A stretch of DNA of 64,000 nt from an uncultured Clostridia bacterium (GTDB lineage Bacteria > Bacillota > Clostridia > Christensenellales > Borkfalkiaceae), in assembly GCA_947626575.1 (NCBI GenBank), contig CANQSR010000004.1, forward strand, positions 40,021-104,020, read 5' to 3'. Below the pieces are notes generated by a model. The model saw nothing but the letters and a program-made list of their open reading frames with translations, was not told the DNA's origin and searched no databases. This document shows, piece by piece, positions 9,087 to 18,062 of the stretch (positions are counted from its first letter, which is position 1; the number at the start of each line of letters is the position of its first letter). Made by a program: the position numbers and the translations under genes.

Positions 9087-10124
9087 TCACCGCGGGATGA
9101 CTTGCACGGCCGACGGTTTTGTATCCGCGGAAATGCCTTCCGGTTTCTCCACCGTCACCTTGCCGTAATCGAAATACACCTGCGTGACCTTGATATTCTG
9201 CGTCGCGGGCGTTTCGGGTGCGGGCGTATCGCCGTTCCCCCCGTCCTGACCGGGCGCATTGCCGTCGGGGCTGGTCGTATCATCGGGGCTGGTTGAATCA
9301 TCGGGGCTGGTTGAATCGTCGGGGCTGGTCGTATCATCGGGGCTGGTTGAATCGTCGGGGCTTGCCGTATCCTTGGGGTTCGCGCCGCCGCCGATGGGAA
9401 GCATGTCGCGGGCGTCGGGCGCGGGAGCCTTGGCCGTCATTTCCGCAATGCAGGCGCTGGGCTTACCGCCGTTGGCCTTCACAATAAACTTGGCGATCTC
9501 GAAGCCCGAAGCGTCGCCCGCGGGCGAAAGAACGCCTTCGAGGAAGGCATCGAGCGGCTCCTTCATCTCGGTGAGGCCCGAAGCCGTGGCAAGATAACCC
9601 TTGTCGGCGTCGCTATACGAGAAATTTGCATATTCATCCTTGACGAACGTCAGCCCGTCCGTAAGGCCGAACACGCTGCCGAGTTCTTCCATGGAAAACT
9701 GTTCGCTGTCCCAATCCGTCCAACCCTCGTTCTCCTTGTTGCGCTGCCAGACGGTGACGTTCTCGCCCGAAATTTCGAGGTAAGCCTCGCCTTCGAAGGC
9801 CGCCGTACCGTTCTCGGCCATCGTCATATTCAGGGCGACCTTTTCGCCGTCGAACTTATAAATAAAGGTGATGACCTCGGACATGGTCTGTCCGTTTTCC
9901 GTCGATTCCACCGTAACGACCGATTTCATGCCATAGTTATCCGCATCCGTGAAGGCGCCCGTCCAAGCCGTACGGTCTAACTTTTCGGAGGCGAGCGTCA
10001 CGGGGTCGGTGTTTTCCGTGACGGTGACGGTTTCGTCCGCGGGATCCTTATCATTCGCGCCGCCGCAACCTGCGAGCGTGAAGCATAGGGCGCCCGCAAG
10101 AAGCAATGTCAATACTTTTTTCAT
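9087..10124 (-). CDS. Lipoprotein with Pro-Asp-Asp-Ser/Thr repeat tail, function unknown
   Basis: Start at 10124 (AAGGAG before it). A lipoprotein signal MKKVLTLLLAGALCFTLAGCGG places the lipid-anchored Cys at residue 25-26. The 345-aa mature protein has a folded part (about residues 40-230) with no recognised family and then six to seven copies of a six-residue SPDDST/SPDDTT unit, followed by a Gly/Pro-rich linker and a short conserved-looking end. The folded part contains beta-rich VTVESTENGQTMSEVITFIYKF stretches that resemble LolA/DUF-type lipoprotein folds, but I cannot assign one. The repeat tract (about 9265-9365) is a tandem DNA repeat prone to length change. Confidence 0.75.
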   Translation of the reverse strand: MKKVLTLLLAGALCFTLAGCGGANDKDPADETVTVTENTDPVTLASEKLDRTAWTGAFTDADNYGMKSVVTVESTENGQTMSEVITFIYKFDGEKVALNMTMAENGTAAFEGEAYLEISGENVTVWQRNKENEGWTDWDSEQFSMEELGSVFGLTDGLTFVKDEYANFSYSDADKGYLATASGLTEMKEPLDAFLEGVLSPAGDASGFEIAKFIVKANGGKPSACIAEMTAKAPAPDARDMLPIGGGANPKDTASPDDSTSPDDTTSPDDSTSPDDSTSPDDTTSPDGNAPGQDGGNGDTPAPETPATQNIKVTQVYFDYGKVTVEKPEGISADTKPSAVQVIPR

Positions 10125-10246
10125 ACTGTTTTCTCCTTGCACGCAGTATGCGCACCGCCGTGCGGATTATGCAAAAATCGCGCCCCGGACGGGACGCGAC
10201 GTTGTGTTGAAATTTTGCCGCGTTTGCGCACGGCATACGGACGGGC

Positions 10247-12544
10247 TTATAAGTTCCAGATAAGTTCTGCGTAATCTTTGACGGAACGGTCGGACGAGAA
10301 TTTTCCCGCGGCGCTCATGTTGATAAGGCACTTCTTCCAAAATTCTTCGCTCCCGTAATCGCGGAGCAGCTCCTCTTTCACGCGTACATAGTCGATGAAA
10401 TCGAGCAGAACCAAGTAGCGGTCGGGCGCGTGGCCCGCGGTGAGGCTCTCATACAGCTTGGCAAGCGACCCCGTCTCGTCGGAGAACGTGCCGTCGGTGA
10501 GCGTTTCGAGCGCGCGCTTCAAGGCGGGCGTCTGTTCGATGATCTCGGCGGGCCAATAATACCGCTTGATGGTGGCGACTTCATCCACCGTCGCGCCGAA
10601 GATATAATTGTTCTCCGCGCCCGCTTCCTCGCAGATCTCCACGTTTGCGCCGTCGAGCGTTCCCAGCGTCACCGTGCCGTTGAGCATGAACTTCATGTTG
10701 CTCGTACCCGATGCCTCCATGCCCGCCATGCTGATCTGCTCGGAGACGTCCGCCGCACAGACGATCTTTTCCGCGTAACTGACGTTGTAATTCTGCACAA
10801 AGACGACGCGCATGTACGGCGCGACCTCCTCATCGGAATTGACGAGTTTTGCCACTTCGTTGATAAACTTGATGATGGCCTTCGCCATGTAGTAACCGGG
10901 CGCCGCCTTCGCGCCGAAAATGAAGGCCGTGGGCGGAAAATCCTTAATCGTTCCGTCCTTGATCCCGTAATAAAAATACAAAATCGAGAGCGCGTTGAGC
11001 ATCTGCCGCTTGTATTCATGCAGACGCTTTACCTGTACATCGAAGATGAAATTTGCGGGGATATCCACGCCCTCGTGTTCCTTGATATAGGCCGCGAGCT
11101 TCTTCTTGTTTTCGCCCTTAATGGCACGAAATGCGGGTACCATGTCCGCGATATAGGGTTTAATGGCGGAAATTTGCTTCAAATCGGTGTGCCAGCCCGT
11201 GCCGATTTTTTCATCGATGAGCGCGGCAAGAGCGGGGTTATTGAGAAGCAGCCACCTTCTCGGCGTGATGCCGTTCGTGATGTTCACGAATTTCTCCGGA
11301 TACAGCGCGTACCAATCGCGGAAAGTATCCGTTTTCAAAATATTTGTGTGGATCTCCGCGACGCCGTTCACCTTTGCCGAAACATAGATGGCGAGGTTCG
11401 CCATATGCACGATGTTATCGCGGACGATGAAGTATTTCGCGGGATCGAGGCCCTCCTGTTCGAGGCGTTGCTGGCAGCACGCGATCTGCTCATAGACATC
11501 GGGAAGAAGGTCGGCGATGGCGAGGCCGTCCCACTTTTCGAGCGCCTCGGCCATGATGGTATGGTTGGTGAAATTGAATATCTTGCGGCAGACCCCGAAG
11601 GCCTCCTCGAAGGTCATGCCCTCCAAGCGGAGCAGGCGCAAAAGCTCAGGGATGGCGAGGACGGGGTGCGTATCGTTGAGCTGGAAGCAATACGATTTAT
11701 CCAGCTCTTTGAGGCCTTTGCCCGCCGCCTTGTGTTTTCTCACGATATCTTGTAGCGACGCCGAGACCATGAAGTATTGCTGGCGCAGCCTGAGCATCTT
11801 GCCCGCCATGGTGTTATCGTTGGGATACAGAACGTCGCAGATCTTGGTGGCGTCGAAGTTTTCTTCCGCCTTCCTGTCGCCGCACATATCGTTGAAAGCC
11901 TCGAAATCGAAGGCCTGCACGGGTTCGCTCGACCACAGCCTGAGCGTGTTCGCGACCCCGTTCTTGTAGCCGAAAATGGGCATATCATAGGGGACGGCGC
12001 GCACGGTGATATCCGCAAACTTCACTTCCACCGCGTCGCGCTCCACGCGCACGCTCCACGGGTCGCCCCAGCTGAGCCAATCGTCGCCCTCTTCGTGCTG
12101 GTAGCCGTCCACAAAGGTCTGGCGGAAGAGGCCGTAACGGTAGCGGATGCCGTACCCGTCGAGGGGGATGTTCATCGTGGCGGCGCTTTCGAGGTAGCAC
12201 GCGGCGAGCCTGCCGAGACCGCCGTTGCCGAGCGCGGCATCCTCCACTTCCTCAAATTCGCCGAGCGCGCGGCCGACGGAAGCGAGCGCTTGCCCCGCCT
12301 CCTCCAAGATGCCGAGATTCATGAGGTTATTGAAGATCGCCCGCCCCATCAGAAATTCGGCGGAGAAATAGCCGCAACGCTTGCCCTCCGGGTGCGCGTC
12401 TCTTTGGGCGAAGGCCTCCGCCATCACCGCCTTGGAGACCGCGTTGTAGAGTTCGCGCGTATCGGCATGTTCGATATCCGTCGCGTAATCGGAAGCGAGA
12501 ATACGGCTTACGTCCTGCAAAAATATCTTTCTTTGGAATTGCAT
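10247..12544 (-). CDS. glgP: Glycogen/starch/alpha-glucan phosphorylase
   Basis: 765 aa from the ATG at 12544, preceded by AAGGTG; a TTG at 12574 is less likely. Hallmarks are GNGGLGRLAACYLES near residue 110, QLNDTHPVLAIPELLR, FVNITNGITPRRWL, and the pyridoxal-phosphate lysine loop MEASGTSNMKFMLNG followed by GTLDGANVEI. The enzyme uses phosphate to release glucose-1-phosphate from alpha-1,4-glucans. The gene stands alone, with its own near-consensus promoter. The divergent hydrogenase operon begins 245 bp away. Confidence 0.96.
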   Translation of the reverse strand: MQFQRKIFLQDVSRILASDYATDIEHADTRELYNAVSKAVMAEAFAQRDAHPEGKRCGYFSAEFLMGRAIFNNLMNLGILEEAGQALASVGRALGEFEEVEDAALGNGGLGRLAACYLESAATMNIPLDGYGIRYRYGLFRQTFVDGYQHEEGDDWLSWGDPWSVRVERDAVEVKFADITVRAVPYDMPIFGYKNGVANTLRLWSSEPVQAFDFEAFNDMCGDRKAEENFDATKICDVLYPNDNTMAGKMLRLRQQYFMVSASLQDIVRKHKAAGKGLKELDKSYCFQLNDTHPVLAIPELLRLLRLEGMTFEEAFGVCRKIFNFTNHTIMAEALEKWDGLAIADLLPDVYEQIACCQQRLEQEGLDPAKYFIVRDNIVHMANLAIYVSAKVNGVAEIHTNILKTDTFRDWYALYPEKFVNITNGITPRRWLLLNNPALAALIDEKIGTGWHTDLKQISAIKPYIADMVPAFRAIKGENKKKLAAYIKEHEGVDIPANFIFDVQVKRLHEYKRQMLNALSILYFYYGIKDGTIKDFPPTAFIFGAKAAPGYYMAKAIIKFINEVAKLVNSDEEVAPYMRVVFVQNYNVSYAEKIVCAADVSEQISMAGMEASGTSNMKFMLNGTVTLGTLDGANVEICEEAGAENNYIFGATVDEVATIKRYYWPAEIIEQTPALKRALETLTDGTFSDETGSLAKLYESLTAGHAPDRYLVLLDFIDYVRVKEELLRDYGSEEFWKKCLINMSAAGKFSSDRSVKDYAELIWNL

Positions 12545-12582
12545 ATCGTCACCTTCACTTTGTTCCTTGTTCAAACGGGTCT

Positions 12583-12611
12583 ATTTTAGCATAGTGCTTT
12601 TTCGATGTCAA
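12583..12611 (-). promoter_or_regulatory. Promoter of glgP
   Basis: On the minus strand TTGACA (12606-12611), 17-bp spacer, extended -10 TGCTAAAAT (hexamer 12583-12588). Confidence 0.75.
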
Positions 12612-12686
12612 ATTGTTCCCGCCGACTTTTTTCCATTTCAGCCAAGAAATTTTTCACGACTTTTTTGCGGAATTGCCGATTTCCTG

Positions 12687-12715
12687 TTGAAAAATCTTTT
12701 TGTTTATGATATAAT
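12687..12715 (+). promoter_or_regulatory. Promoter of the hydCBA operon
   Basis: TTGAAA (12687-12692), 17-bp spacer, TATAAT (12710-12715). The leader to the hydC ATG is about 68 nt. I see no known riboswitch or redox-operator motif in it. Confidence 0.75.
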
Positions 12716-12789
12716 ACACCACGGTAAAAGTGATTTCGCCTTATTTCGAAGGTTTGGGGGCGGATCCAAGACAGTTCAAGGAGGTTACT

Positions 12790-13302
12790 ATGGAACAAGA
12801 AGCGAAGTGCTGTGCCTGCGAATCGTTGGGAACGCCCGAACAGGCGGCACAGCTCAAAGCGGTGATCGAGGAATCGAAGTCGACGCCCGGATGCCTCATG
12901 CACATCTTGCAGGAGGCGCAGGGGATCTACGGCTATCTCCCCATGCAGGTGCAAAAGACGATCGCCGAAGGTCTCGGAATTTCTCTCTCCGAAGTTTACG
13001 GCGTCGTGACGTTCTATTCCCAATTCTCTCTCAACCCCAAGGGAAAGAACCGCATCAGCGTCTGCCTCGGCACGGCGTGCTACGTCAAGGGGTCGGATAA
13101 GATCCTCGAAGAGGTGGAAAAGGAACTCGGCATCAAGTGCGGCGAATGCACCGCGGACGGGCTTTTCTCCATCGACAGCTGCCGCTGCGTCGGCGCATGC
13201 GGCCTTGCGCCCGTCATGATGGTCGGCGAGGAGGTCTATGGCAAGCTCACCCCCGATAAAGTGAAGGGGATCCTCGATTCTCACAGGGAGGCAACCAAAT
13301 GA
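12790..13302 (+). CDS. hydC: NAD-linked [FeFe] hydrogenase, NuoE-like [2Fe-2S] subunit
   Basis: Start at 12790 with AAGGAGG 8 nt before it. The 170-aa protein has an N-terminal CCACE Cys cluster, a helical bundle (LMHILQEAQGIYGYLP) and a thioredoxin-like [2Fe-2S] domain with ligands in CLGTACYVKGSD and CRCVGACGLAP. This is the gamma subunit of trimeric HydABC hydrogenases. It is first in hydC-hydB-hydA and overlaps hydB by 4 nt (ATGA), implying translational coupling. Confidence 0.93.
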   Translation: MEQEAKCCACESLGTPEQAAQLKAVIEESKSTPGCLMHILQEAQGIYGYLPMQVQKTIAEGLGISLSEVYGVVTFYSQFSLNPKGKNRISVCLGTACYVKGSDKILEEVEKELGIKCGECTADGLFSIDSCRCVGACGLAPVMMVGEEVYGKLTPDKVKGILDSHREATK

Positions 13303-15212
13303 CGATCAAAGAATTAGACGCGATCCGTGCGAGTAAAAAAGAACTCATCGACGTGAGACGCCTCGTCAAGGAACAGGCGGAAAAACTCGCGGAAAATACA
13401 GGTTACAGAAAACAGGTCCTCGTCTGCGGAGGTACGGGATGTACTTCTTCCCACTCCATGCAGGTCATCGAGCATCTCGAAAAGACGCTCAAAGAAGAGG
13501 GCATCGACGACGTCCTCGTCGTCAAGACGGGCTGCTTCGGCCTCTGCGCCCTCGGCCCCATCATGATCGTCTACCCCGAAGGCGCCTTCTATGCGCAGAT
13601 GACCCCCGAACATGCCGAGACCGTCGTAAAACAGCATCTCGTCAAGGGCGGCTCCATCGTCAAGGAACTCCTCTATAAGGGAACCGTTCTCGACGACGGC
13701 TCCATCATCCCCTTCGCGGAGACTCCCTTCTACAAGAAGCAGATGCGTATCGCCCTCAGAAACTGCGGCGTGATCGCGGCAGAGGACATCGACGAGGCCA
13801 TCGCCGCCGGCGACTATCAGGCCATCGAGAAAGTTCTCACTTCCATGACGCCCGACGAAGTCATCAATGAAGTGCTTGCCTCCGGCCTCCGCGGCCGCGG
13901 CGGCGCGGGCTTCCCCACGGGCAGAAAGTGGATGTTCGCAAAGGCTTCGCAGGGCGACGTCAAGTACGTCTGCTGTAATGCCGACGAGGGCGACCCCGGC
14001 GCATTCATGGACCGCTCCGTTCTCGAAGGCGATCCCCACTCCGTTCTCGAAGCGATGACCATCGCGGGCTATGCGATCGGCGCGCATCAGGGCTATATCT
14101 ATGTGCGCGCGGAATATCCCGTCGCCGTACACCGCCTCAAAATCGCCATCGGACAGGCGCGCGAATACGGCCTGCTCGGCAAGAACATTTTGGGCCTCGG
14201 CTTCGACTTCGATATCGATATCCGTCTCGGCGCGGGCGCATTCGTCTGCGGCGAGGAGACCGCGCTCATGACCTCCATCGAGGGCCACCGCGGCGAACCC
14301 CGCCCCCGTCCTCCGTTCCCTGCCGTGAAGGGTCTCTTCGGCAAACCCACCATCCTCAACAACGTCGAGACGTGGGCCAACATCAACCCCATCATCGTCA
14401 AGGGCGCCAAGTGGTATGCCTCCATCGGCACCGAGAAGTCCAAGGGTACCAAGGTCTTTGCGCTCGGCGGCAAGATCACCAACGTCGGTCTCGTGGAAGT
14501 TCCCATGGGTACGACGCTCCGCGAGATCATCGAAGAGATCGGCGGCGGCATCCCCAACGGAAAGAAGTTCAAGGCGGCCCAGACGGGCGGCCCTTCGGGC
14601 GGCTGTATCCCCGCGGAACTCATCGATACCCCCATCGACTTCGATAACCTCGTTGCCATCGGCTCCATGATGGGTTCGGGCGGCCTCATCGTCCTCGATG
14701 AGGACACCTGTATGGTGGATATCTCCAAGTTCTATCTTGAATTTACGGCAGACGAGAGTTGCGGCAAGTGTACGCCTTGCAGGATCGGCACCCGCCGCCT
14801 GCTCGATATGCTCACCAAGATCACCGAGGGCAAGGGCGAAGAGGGCGATATCGAGAAGATCGAGGCGCTCGCCGAACACATGAAGTCCTCCTCTCTCTGC
14901 GCGCTCGGCCAATCCGCGCCCAACCCCGTCCTTTCCACGCTCCACCACTTCCGCAAGGAATACGAGGACCACATCAGAGAGCATCACTGCGAAGCGGGCG
15001 TCTGCAAGGCGCTTCTGAATTACAGCATCGACAAAGACAAGTGCATCGGCTGCGGCATGTGCGCCAAGAACTGCCCCGTTTCGGCCATCTCGCGCACCGA
15101 TTATACCGCCCCCGGCCACAAACTCGCATCGTTCGAGATCGACAGCGCGAAGTGCATCAAGTGCGGCGTCTGCATGAGCAACTGCAAGTTCAAGGCAGTC
15201 GAGAGAAAGTGA
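13299..15212 (+). CDS. hydB: NAD-linked [FeFe] hydrogenase, NuoF-like flavoprotein subunit
   Basis: 637 aa. Domains in order: thioredoxin-like [2Fe-2S] (about 35-115, CGGTGCTSSHS and GCFGLCALGP); NuoF FMN/NADH core (about 150-420, GLRGRGGAGFPTGRKW); SLBB; the NADH_4Fe-4S domain (CGKCTPCRIGTRRLLDM); and a C-terminal 2[4Fe-4S] ferredoxin (CIGCGMCAKNCPVSAI, CIKCGVCMSNCKFKAV). This is the beta subunit where NAD(H) and ferredoxin electrons meet. It overlaps hydC and lies 11 bp before hydA. The extra ferredoxin domain is as expected for group A3 enzymes. Confidence 0.95.
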   Translation: MTIKELDAIRASKKELIDVRRLVKEQAEKLAENTGYRKQVLVCGGTGCTSSHSMQVIEHLEKTLKEEGIDDVLVVKTGCFGLCALGPIMIVYPEGAFYAQMTPEHAETVVKQHLVKGGSIVKELLYKGTVLDDGSIIPFAETPFYKKQMRIALRNCGVIAAEDIDEAIAAGDYQAIEKVLTSMTPDEVINEVLASGLRGRGGAGFPTGRKWMFAKASQGDVKYVCCNADEGDPGAFMDRSVLEGDPHSVLEAMTIAGYAIGAHQGYIYVRAEYPVAVHRLKIAIGQAREYGLLGKNILGLGFDFDIDIRLGAGAFVCGEETALMTSIEGHRGEPRPRPPFPAVKGLFGKPTILNNVETWANINPIIVKGAKWYASIGTEKSKGTKVFALGGKITNVGLVEVPMGTTLREIIEEIGGGIPNGKKFKAAQTGGPSGGCIPAELIDTPIDFDNLVAIGSMMGSGGLIVLDEDTCMVDISKFYLEFTADESCGKCTPCRIGTRRLLDMLTKITEGKGEEGDIEKIEALAEHMKSSSLCALGQSAPNPVLSTLHHFRKEYEDHIREHHCEAGVCKALLNYSIDKDKCIGCGMCAKNCPVSAISRTDYTAPGHKLASFEIDSAKCIKCGVCMSNCKFKAVERK

Positions 15213-15223
15213 GGTGAATCCTA

Positions 15224-16948
15224 ATGGCGAATGTAAATCTGAAAATCAATAATATCCCCGTGAGCGTTCCGGAGGGAACGACCATCCTCGAAGCGGCGCG
15301 CCTTGCGCACGTCACCATCCCCACCCTCTGCTACCTCAAAGACGTCAACTGCGTCGGCTCCTGCCGTATGTGCCTCGTGGAAGCCACGGGTGCGCGCGGC
15401 CTCGTTGCCGCCTGCGTCTACCCCGTCGCCGAGGGCATGGAAGTCAAGACGAATACCGAAAAGTGCAAGAAGAGCCGCAAGATGACGCTCGAACTGTTGC
15501 TTTCCAAGCACAAGAAAGAGTGCCTCGCCTGCGAGAGAGCGGGCAACTGCGAACTGCAACGGCTCTCCACCGAGTATAACTGCGATCCGCAATACTTCGA
15601 GACGGATCCCAACCTCGACCACCCCATCGACTTCTCCGCGCCCTACGTCGTCCGTGACAGGGATAAGTGCATCAACTGCACCCGCTGCGTTGCCGCCTGC
15701 AACAAACAGCACGTCGGCGCCATCGGCCCCATCGGAAGAGGGTATTCCGCCCACATCGGCAGCGCGTTCGGAATGGACCTCATGGCCTCCGTCTGCGTCG
15801 GTTGCGGACAGTGCATCGTGGCCTGCCCCGTCGGCGCGCTCAGAGAGCGCACCACGGTAGACGACGTGTGGGCCGCCATCGCCGATCCCTCCAAGAAGGT
15901 CGTGTTCTTCACGGCCCCCTCCGTCCGCGCAACGCTCGGCGAGGCCTTCGGCCTGCCCGTAGGCACCAACGTCGAGGGCAAGATGGTTGCCGCGATCAGG
16001 CGGCTCGGCGACGTGGAAGTCTTTAACATGGATATCACCGCCGACCTCACCATCCTCGAAGAGGCGAACGAACTCATCGCGCGCATCCAGAACGGCGGAA
16101 CGCTCCCCATGTTCACTTCCTGCTGCCCCGGCTGGGTCAAATACGTGGAACAGAAGCATCCCGAAATGATCCCGCATCTTTCCACCTGCAAATCGCCGCA
16201 GGAGATGTTCGGCGGCCTTCTCAAAACTTACTACTGCGAAAAGAACGGCATCGACCCCAAGGATCTCTATGTGGTCTCCGTCATCCCTTGCACCGCAAAG
16301 AAGTATGAATGCACGCGCCCCGAAATGAACGGCGAAGTGGACAATGCGATCACGACCCGCGAACTCGCGCGCATGATCAAGACGGCGGGCATCGACTTTG
16401 CCGACCTTCCCGACGAGAAATTCGACGATCCGTTCGCGACCTGCTCCGGCGGCGGCACCATCTTCGGCGCGACGGGCGGCGTGATGGAAGCGGCCCTCCG
16501 CGTGGCCGCCAAGACGCTCGACGGCGAGTTCGAGGTCGTGGACTTCCCCGAAGTGCGCGGCACCGCGCCCATCAAGGAGGCGACCTATAAAGTCGCGGGG
16601 AAGGAGATCCGCGTGGCGGTCGCCAGCGGACTCATGAACGCCGAAGAGATCATCAAGGGCGTGCAGGACGGAAGCCGCCGTTACGACTTCATCGAGATTA
16701 TGGCTTGCCCCGGCGGCTGCGTGAACGGCGGCGGCCAGCCCACCCTTCCCGATAGCATCCGCAATACGGTGAACCTCAAAGATCTCCGTGCGGCCGCCCT
16801 CTATACGAGCGATAAGGAGAACAGCATCCGCCTTTCCTCCGAGTCCCCCGTCATCGAGACCATCTATAAGGAATACTTCGGCGCGCCCAACAGCGAGAAG
16901 GCGCATGAAGTTCTGCACACGCATTATCACGCAGATAAGAGAATTTAA
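15224..16948 (+). CDS. hydA: [FeFe] hydrogenase catalytic subunit (group A3 type)
   Basis: 574 aa. The N-terminal [2Fe-2S] domain (CYLKDVNCVGSCRMC), His-Cys [4Fe-4S] site (HKKECLACERAGNCEL) and two [4Fe-4S] sites (CINCTRCVAACNK, CVGCGQCIVACPVGAL) are followed by the H-cluster domain. All three signatures are present: TSCCPGWVKYVE (L1), IPCTAKKYE (L2) and EIMACPGGCVNGGGQP (L3). With HydBC the complex produces or consumes H2 using NADH plus ferredoxin, possibly by electron bifurcation. The maturases HydEFG are not in the window. A terminator follows. Confidence 0.96.
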   Translation: MANVNLKINNIPVSVPEGTTILEAARLAHVTIPTLCYLKDVNCVGSCRMCLVEATGARGLVAACVYPVAEGMEVKTNTEKCKKSRKMTLELLLSKHKKECLACERAGNCELQRLSTEYNCDPQYFETDPNLDHPIDFSAPYVVRDRDKCINCTRCVAACNKQHVGAIGPIGRGYSAHIGSAFGMDLMASVCVGCGQCIVACPVGALRERTTVDDVWAAIADPSKKVVFFTAPSVRATLGEAFGLPVGTNVEGKMVAAIRRLGDVEVFNMDITADLTILEEANELIARIQNGGTLPMFTSCCPGWVKYVEQKHPEMIPHLSTCKSPQEMFGGLLKTYYCEKNGIDPKDLYVVSVIPCTAKKYECTRPEMNGEVDNAITTRELARMIKTAGIDFADLPDEKFDDPFATCSGGGTIFGATGGVMEAALRVAAKTLDGEFEVVDFPEVRGTAPIKEATYKVAGKEIRVAVASGLMNAEEIIKGVQDGSRRYDFIEIMACPGGCVNGGGQPTLPDSIRNTVNLKDLRAAALYTSDKENSIRLSSESPVIETIYKEYFGAPNSEKAHEVLHTHYHADKRI

Positions 16949-16973
16949 GCTCCGGGCTTCTCTTCCGGGGGAG

Positions 16974-17005
16974 ACAGGCCGTCCCATGCGGGGCGGCCTG
17001 TTTTT
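16974..17005 (+). terminator. Intrinsic terminator of the hydCBA operon
   Basis: ACAGGCCGTCCC, ATGC loop, GGGGCGGCCTGT, then five T residues. Confidence 0.85.
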
Positions 17006-17079
17006 CTGCTCCGCGCATGGCCGCGCGCAGGCCTTTGCCCCCGCCGCTGTAATTTTTATCTTACACCGGGCCAACGCAT

Positions 17080-17108
17080 TTGACTTTTTTGCGGAAATTA
17101 CATATAAT
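17080..17108 (+). promoter_or_regulatory. Promoter of the EamA transporter gene (leaderless arrangement)
   Basis: TTGACT (17080-17085), 17-bp spacer, TATAAT (17103-17108). The ATG at 17116 lies 7 bp beyond the -10, where the first transcribed base is expected. No ribosome binding site is visible. Confidence 0.75.
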
Positions 17109-17115
17109 GGGGCGT

Positions 17116-18027
17116 ATGCAACATAGATCCCGGAGCGTCGGCGTGTGTTTTATCCTCGGCGCGGCGCTCTCCTTTGCCTTCATGAATTATTTCGTCAACG
17201 CGGCGGGCGAGCTTCCCGTGATGCAGAAGGTCTTTTTCCGCAACCTCATCGCGACCTTCCTCGTCTTTTTCGTGCTGCTCTTCGATAAACAAAAATTCCG
17301 CATCCACTCAAAAGAATGTATCCTTTGGCTCTTTCTGCGCGCCGCCGTCGGATTTTTGGGCGTCGTTCTCAACTTCTATGCCATCGACTACATCGGCAGT
17401 ATCTCGGATGCCTCCATCCTCAACAAGCTCTCCCCCTTCTTCGCCATCCTCTTCTCGCTCATCCTGCTCCGCGAAAAGCCCACGGTGTGGGAGATCGTGT
17501 TCGTACTCGTTGCGTTCGGCGGGGCAATGTGCGTCGTGCGGCCCTCCTTCTCGGCGGAAATGCTTCCCGCGGCGGCGGGATTTGCAAGCGGCGCGTGCGC
17601 AGGGTTCGCCTACACTTGCGTACGCGTTTTGGGCATCAAGGGCGAGCGCGGGAGCATGACGGTTTTCTTCTTCTCTGCCTTCTCCACGCTGGTTGCGCTC
17701 CCCTTCTTCATCCTGTTTTACACCCCCATGTCCGCATGGCAGTGGATCTCGCTCATCCTTTCGGGCGTCTCCGCCGCCGCGGGGCAGTTCTTCATCACGG
17801 CCGCCTACCGCTTCGCTCCCGCCAAGGAGATCGCCGTGTTCGACTACATGCAGGTGCTGTTTGCCGCAATCTTGGGATACTTTCTCTTGGAGCAGGTCCC
17901 CGCCCCGCTCAGCATCGCGGGATACGTCATCATTATCGGCGCGGCCGTCGGCAATTTCGTTTACAGGCTCATCCGCGCCAAGCGAAAAAATAAGAATGCG
18001 GACGATAAAATTGCGCAATCGGGTTGA
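17116..18027 (+). CDS. EamA-family (DMT superfamily) membrane transporter
   Basis: 303 aa from the ATG at 17116; an upstream in-frame ATG lies inside the promoter. The protein is almost wholly hydrophobic, about ten membrane helices in two EamA repeats (AALSFAFMNYFVNAAGELPVMQKVFFRN, and LSGVSAAAGQFFITAAYRFAPAKEIAVF). Family members export amino acids, nucleobases or other metabolites; the substrate cannot be told. The C-terminus is Lys/Arg-rich and cytoplasmic. The next gene follows 35 bp on with its own weak promoter. Confidence 0.85.
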   Translation: MQHRSRSVGVCFILGAALSFAFMNYFVNAAGELPVMQKVFFRNLIATFLVFFVLLFDKQKFRIHSKECILWLFLRAAVGFLGVVLNFYAIDYIGSISDASILNKLSPFFAILFSLILLREKPTVWEIVFVLVAFGGAMCVVRPSFSAEMLPAAAGFASGACAGFAYTCVRVLGIKGERGSMTVFFFSAFSTLVALPFFILFYTPMSAWQWISLILSGVSAAAGQFFITAAYRFAPAKEIAVFDYMQVLFAAILGYFLLEQVPAPLSIAGYVIIIGAAVGNFVYRLIRAKRKNKNADDKIAQSG

Positions 18028-18052
18028 TTTTTTTGTCCGTCTGTGCTAAGAT
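18024..18052 (+). promoter_or_regulatory. Probable promoter of the flippase-like gene
   Basis: TTGATT (18024-18029), 17-bp spacer, extended -10 TGCTAAGAT (hexamer 18047-18052). The ATG at 18063 is only 10 bp past the -10, so the leader would be 3-4 nt. Confidence 0.5.
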
Positions 18053-18062
18053 AGTAATCGGT

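Noticed and set aside
13314..15119. 600-codon open frame opposite hydB
   Set aside because: It is an antisense shadow caused by GC-rich codon bias; the plus-strand frame encodes a complete hydrogenase subunit with all motifs. The same applies to long antisense frames opposite hydA, lepA, the ABC-F gene, ade, the Ca2+-ATPase and the helicase.
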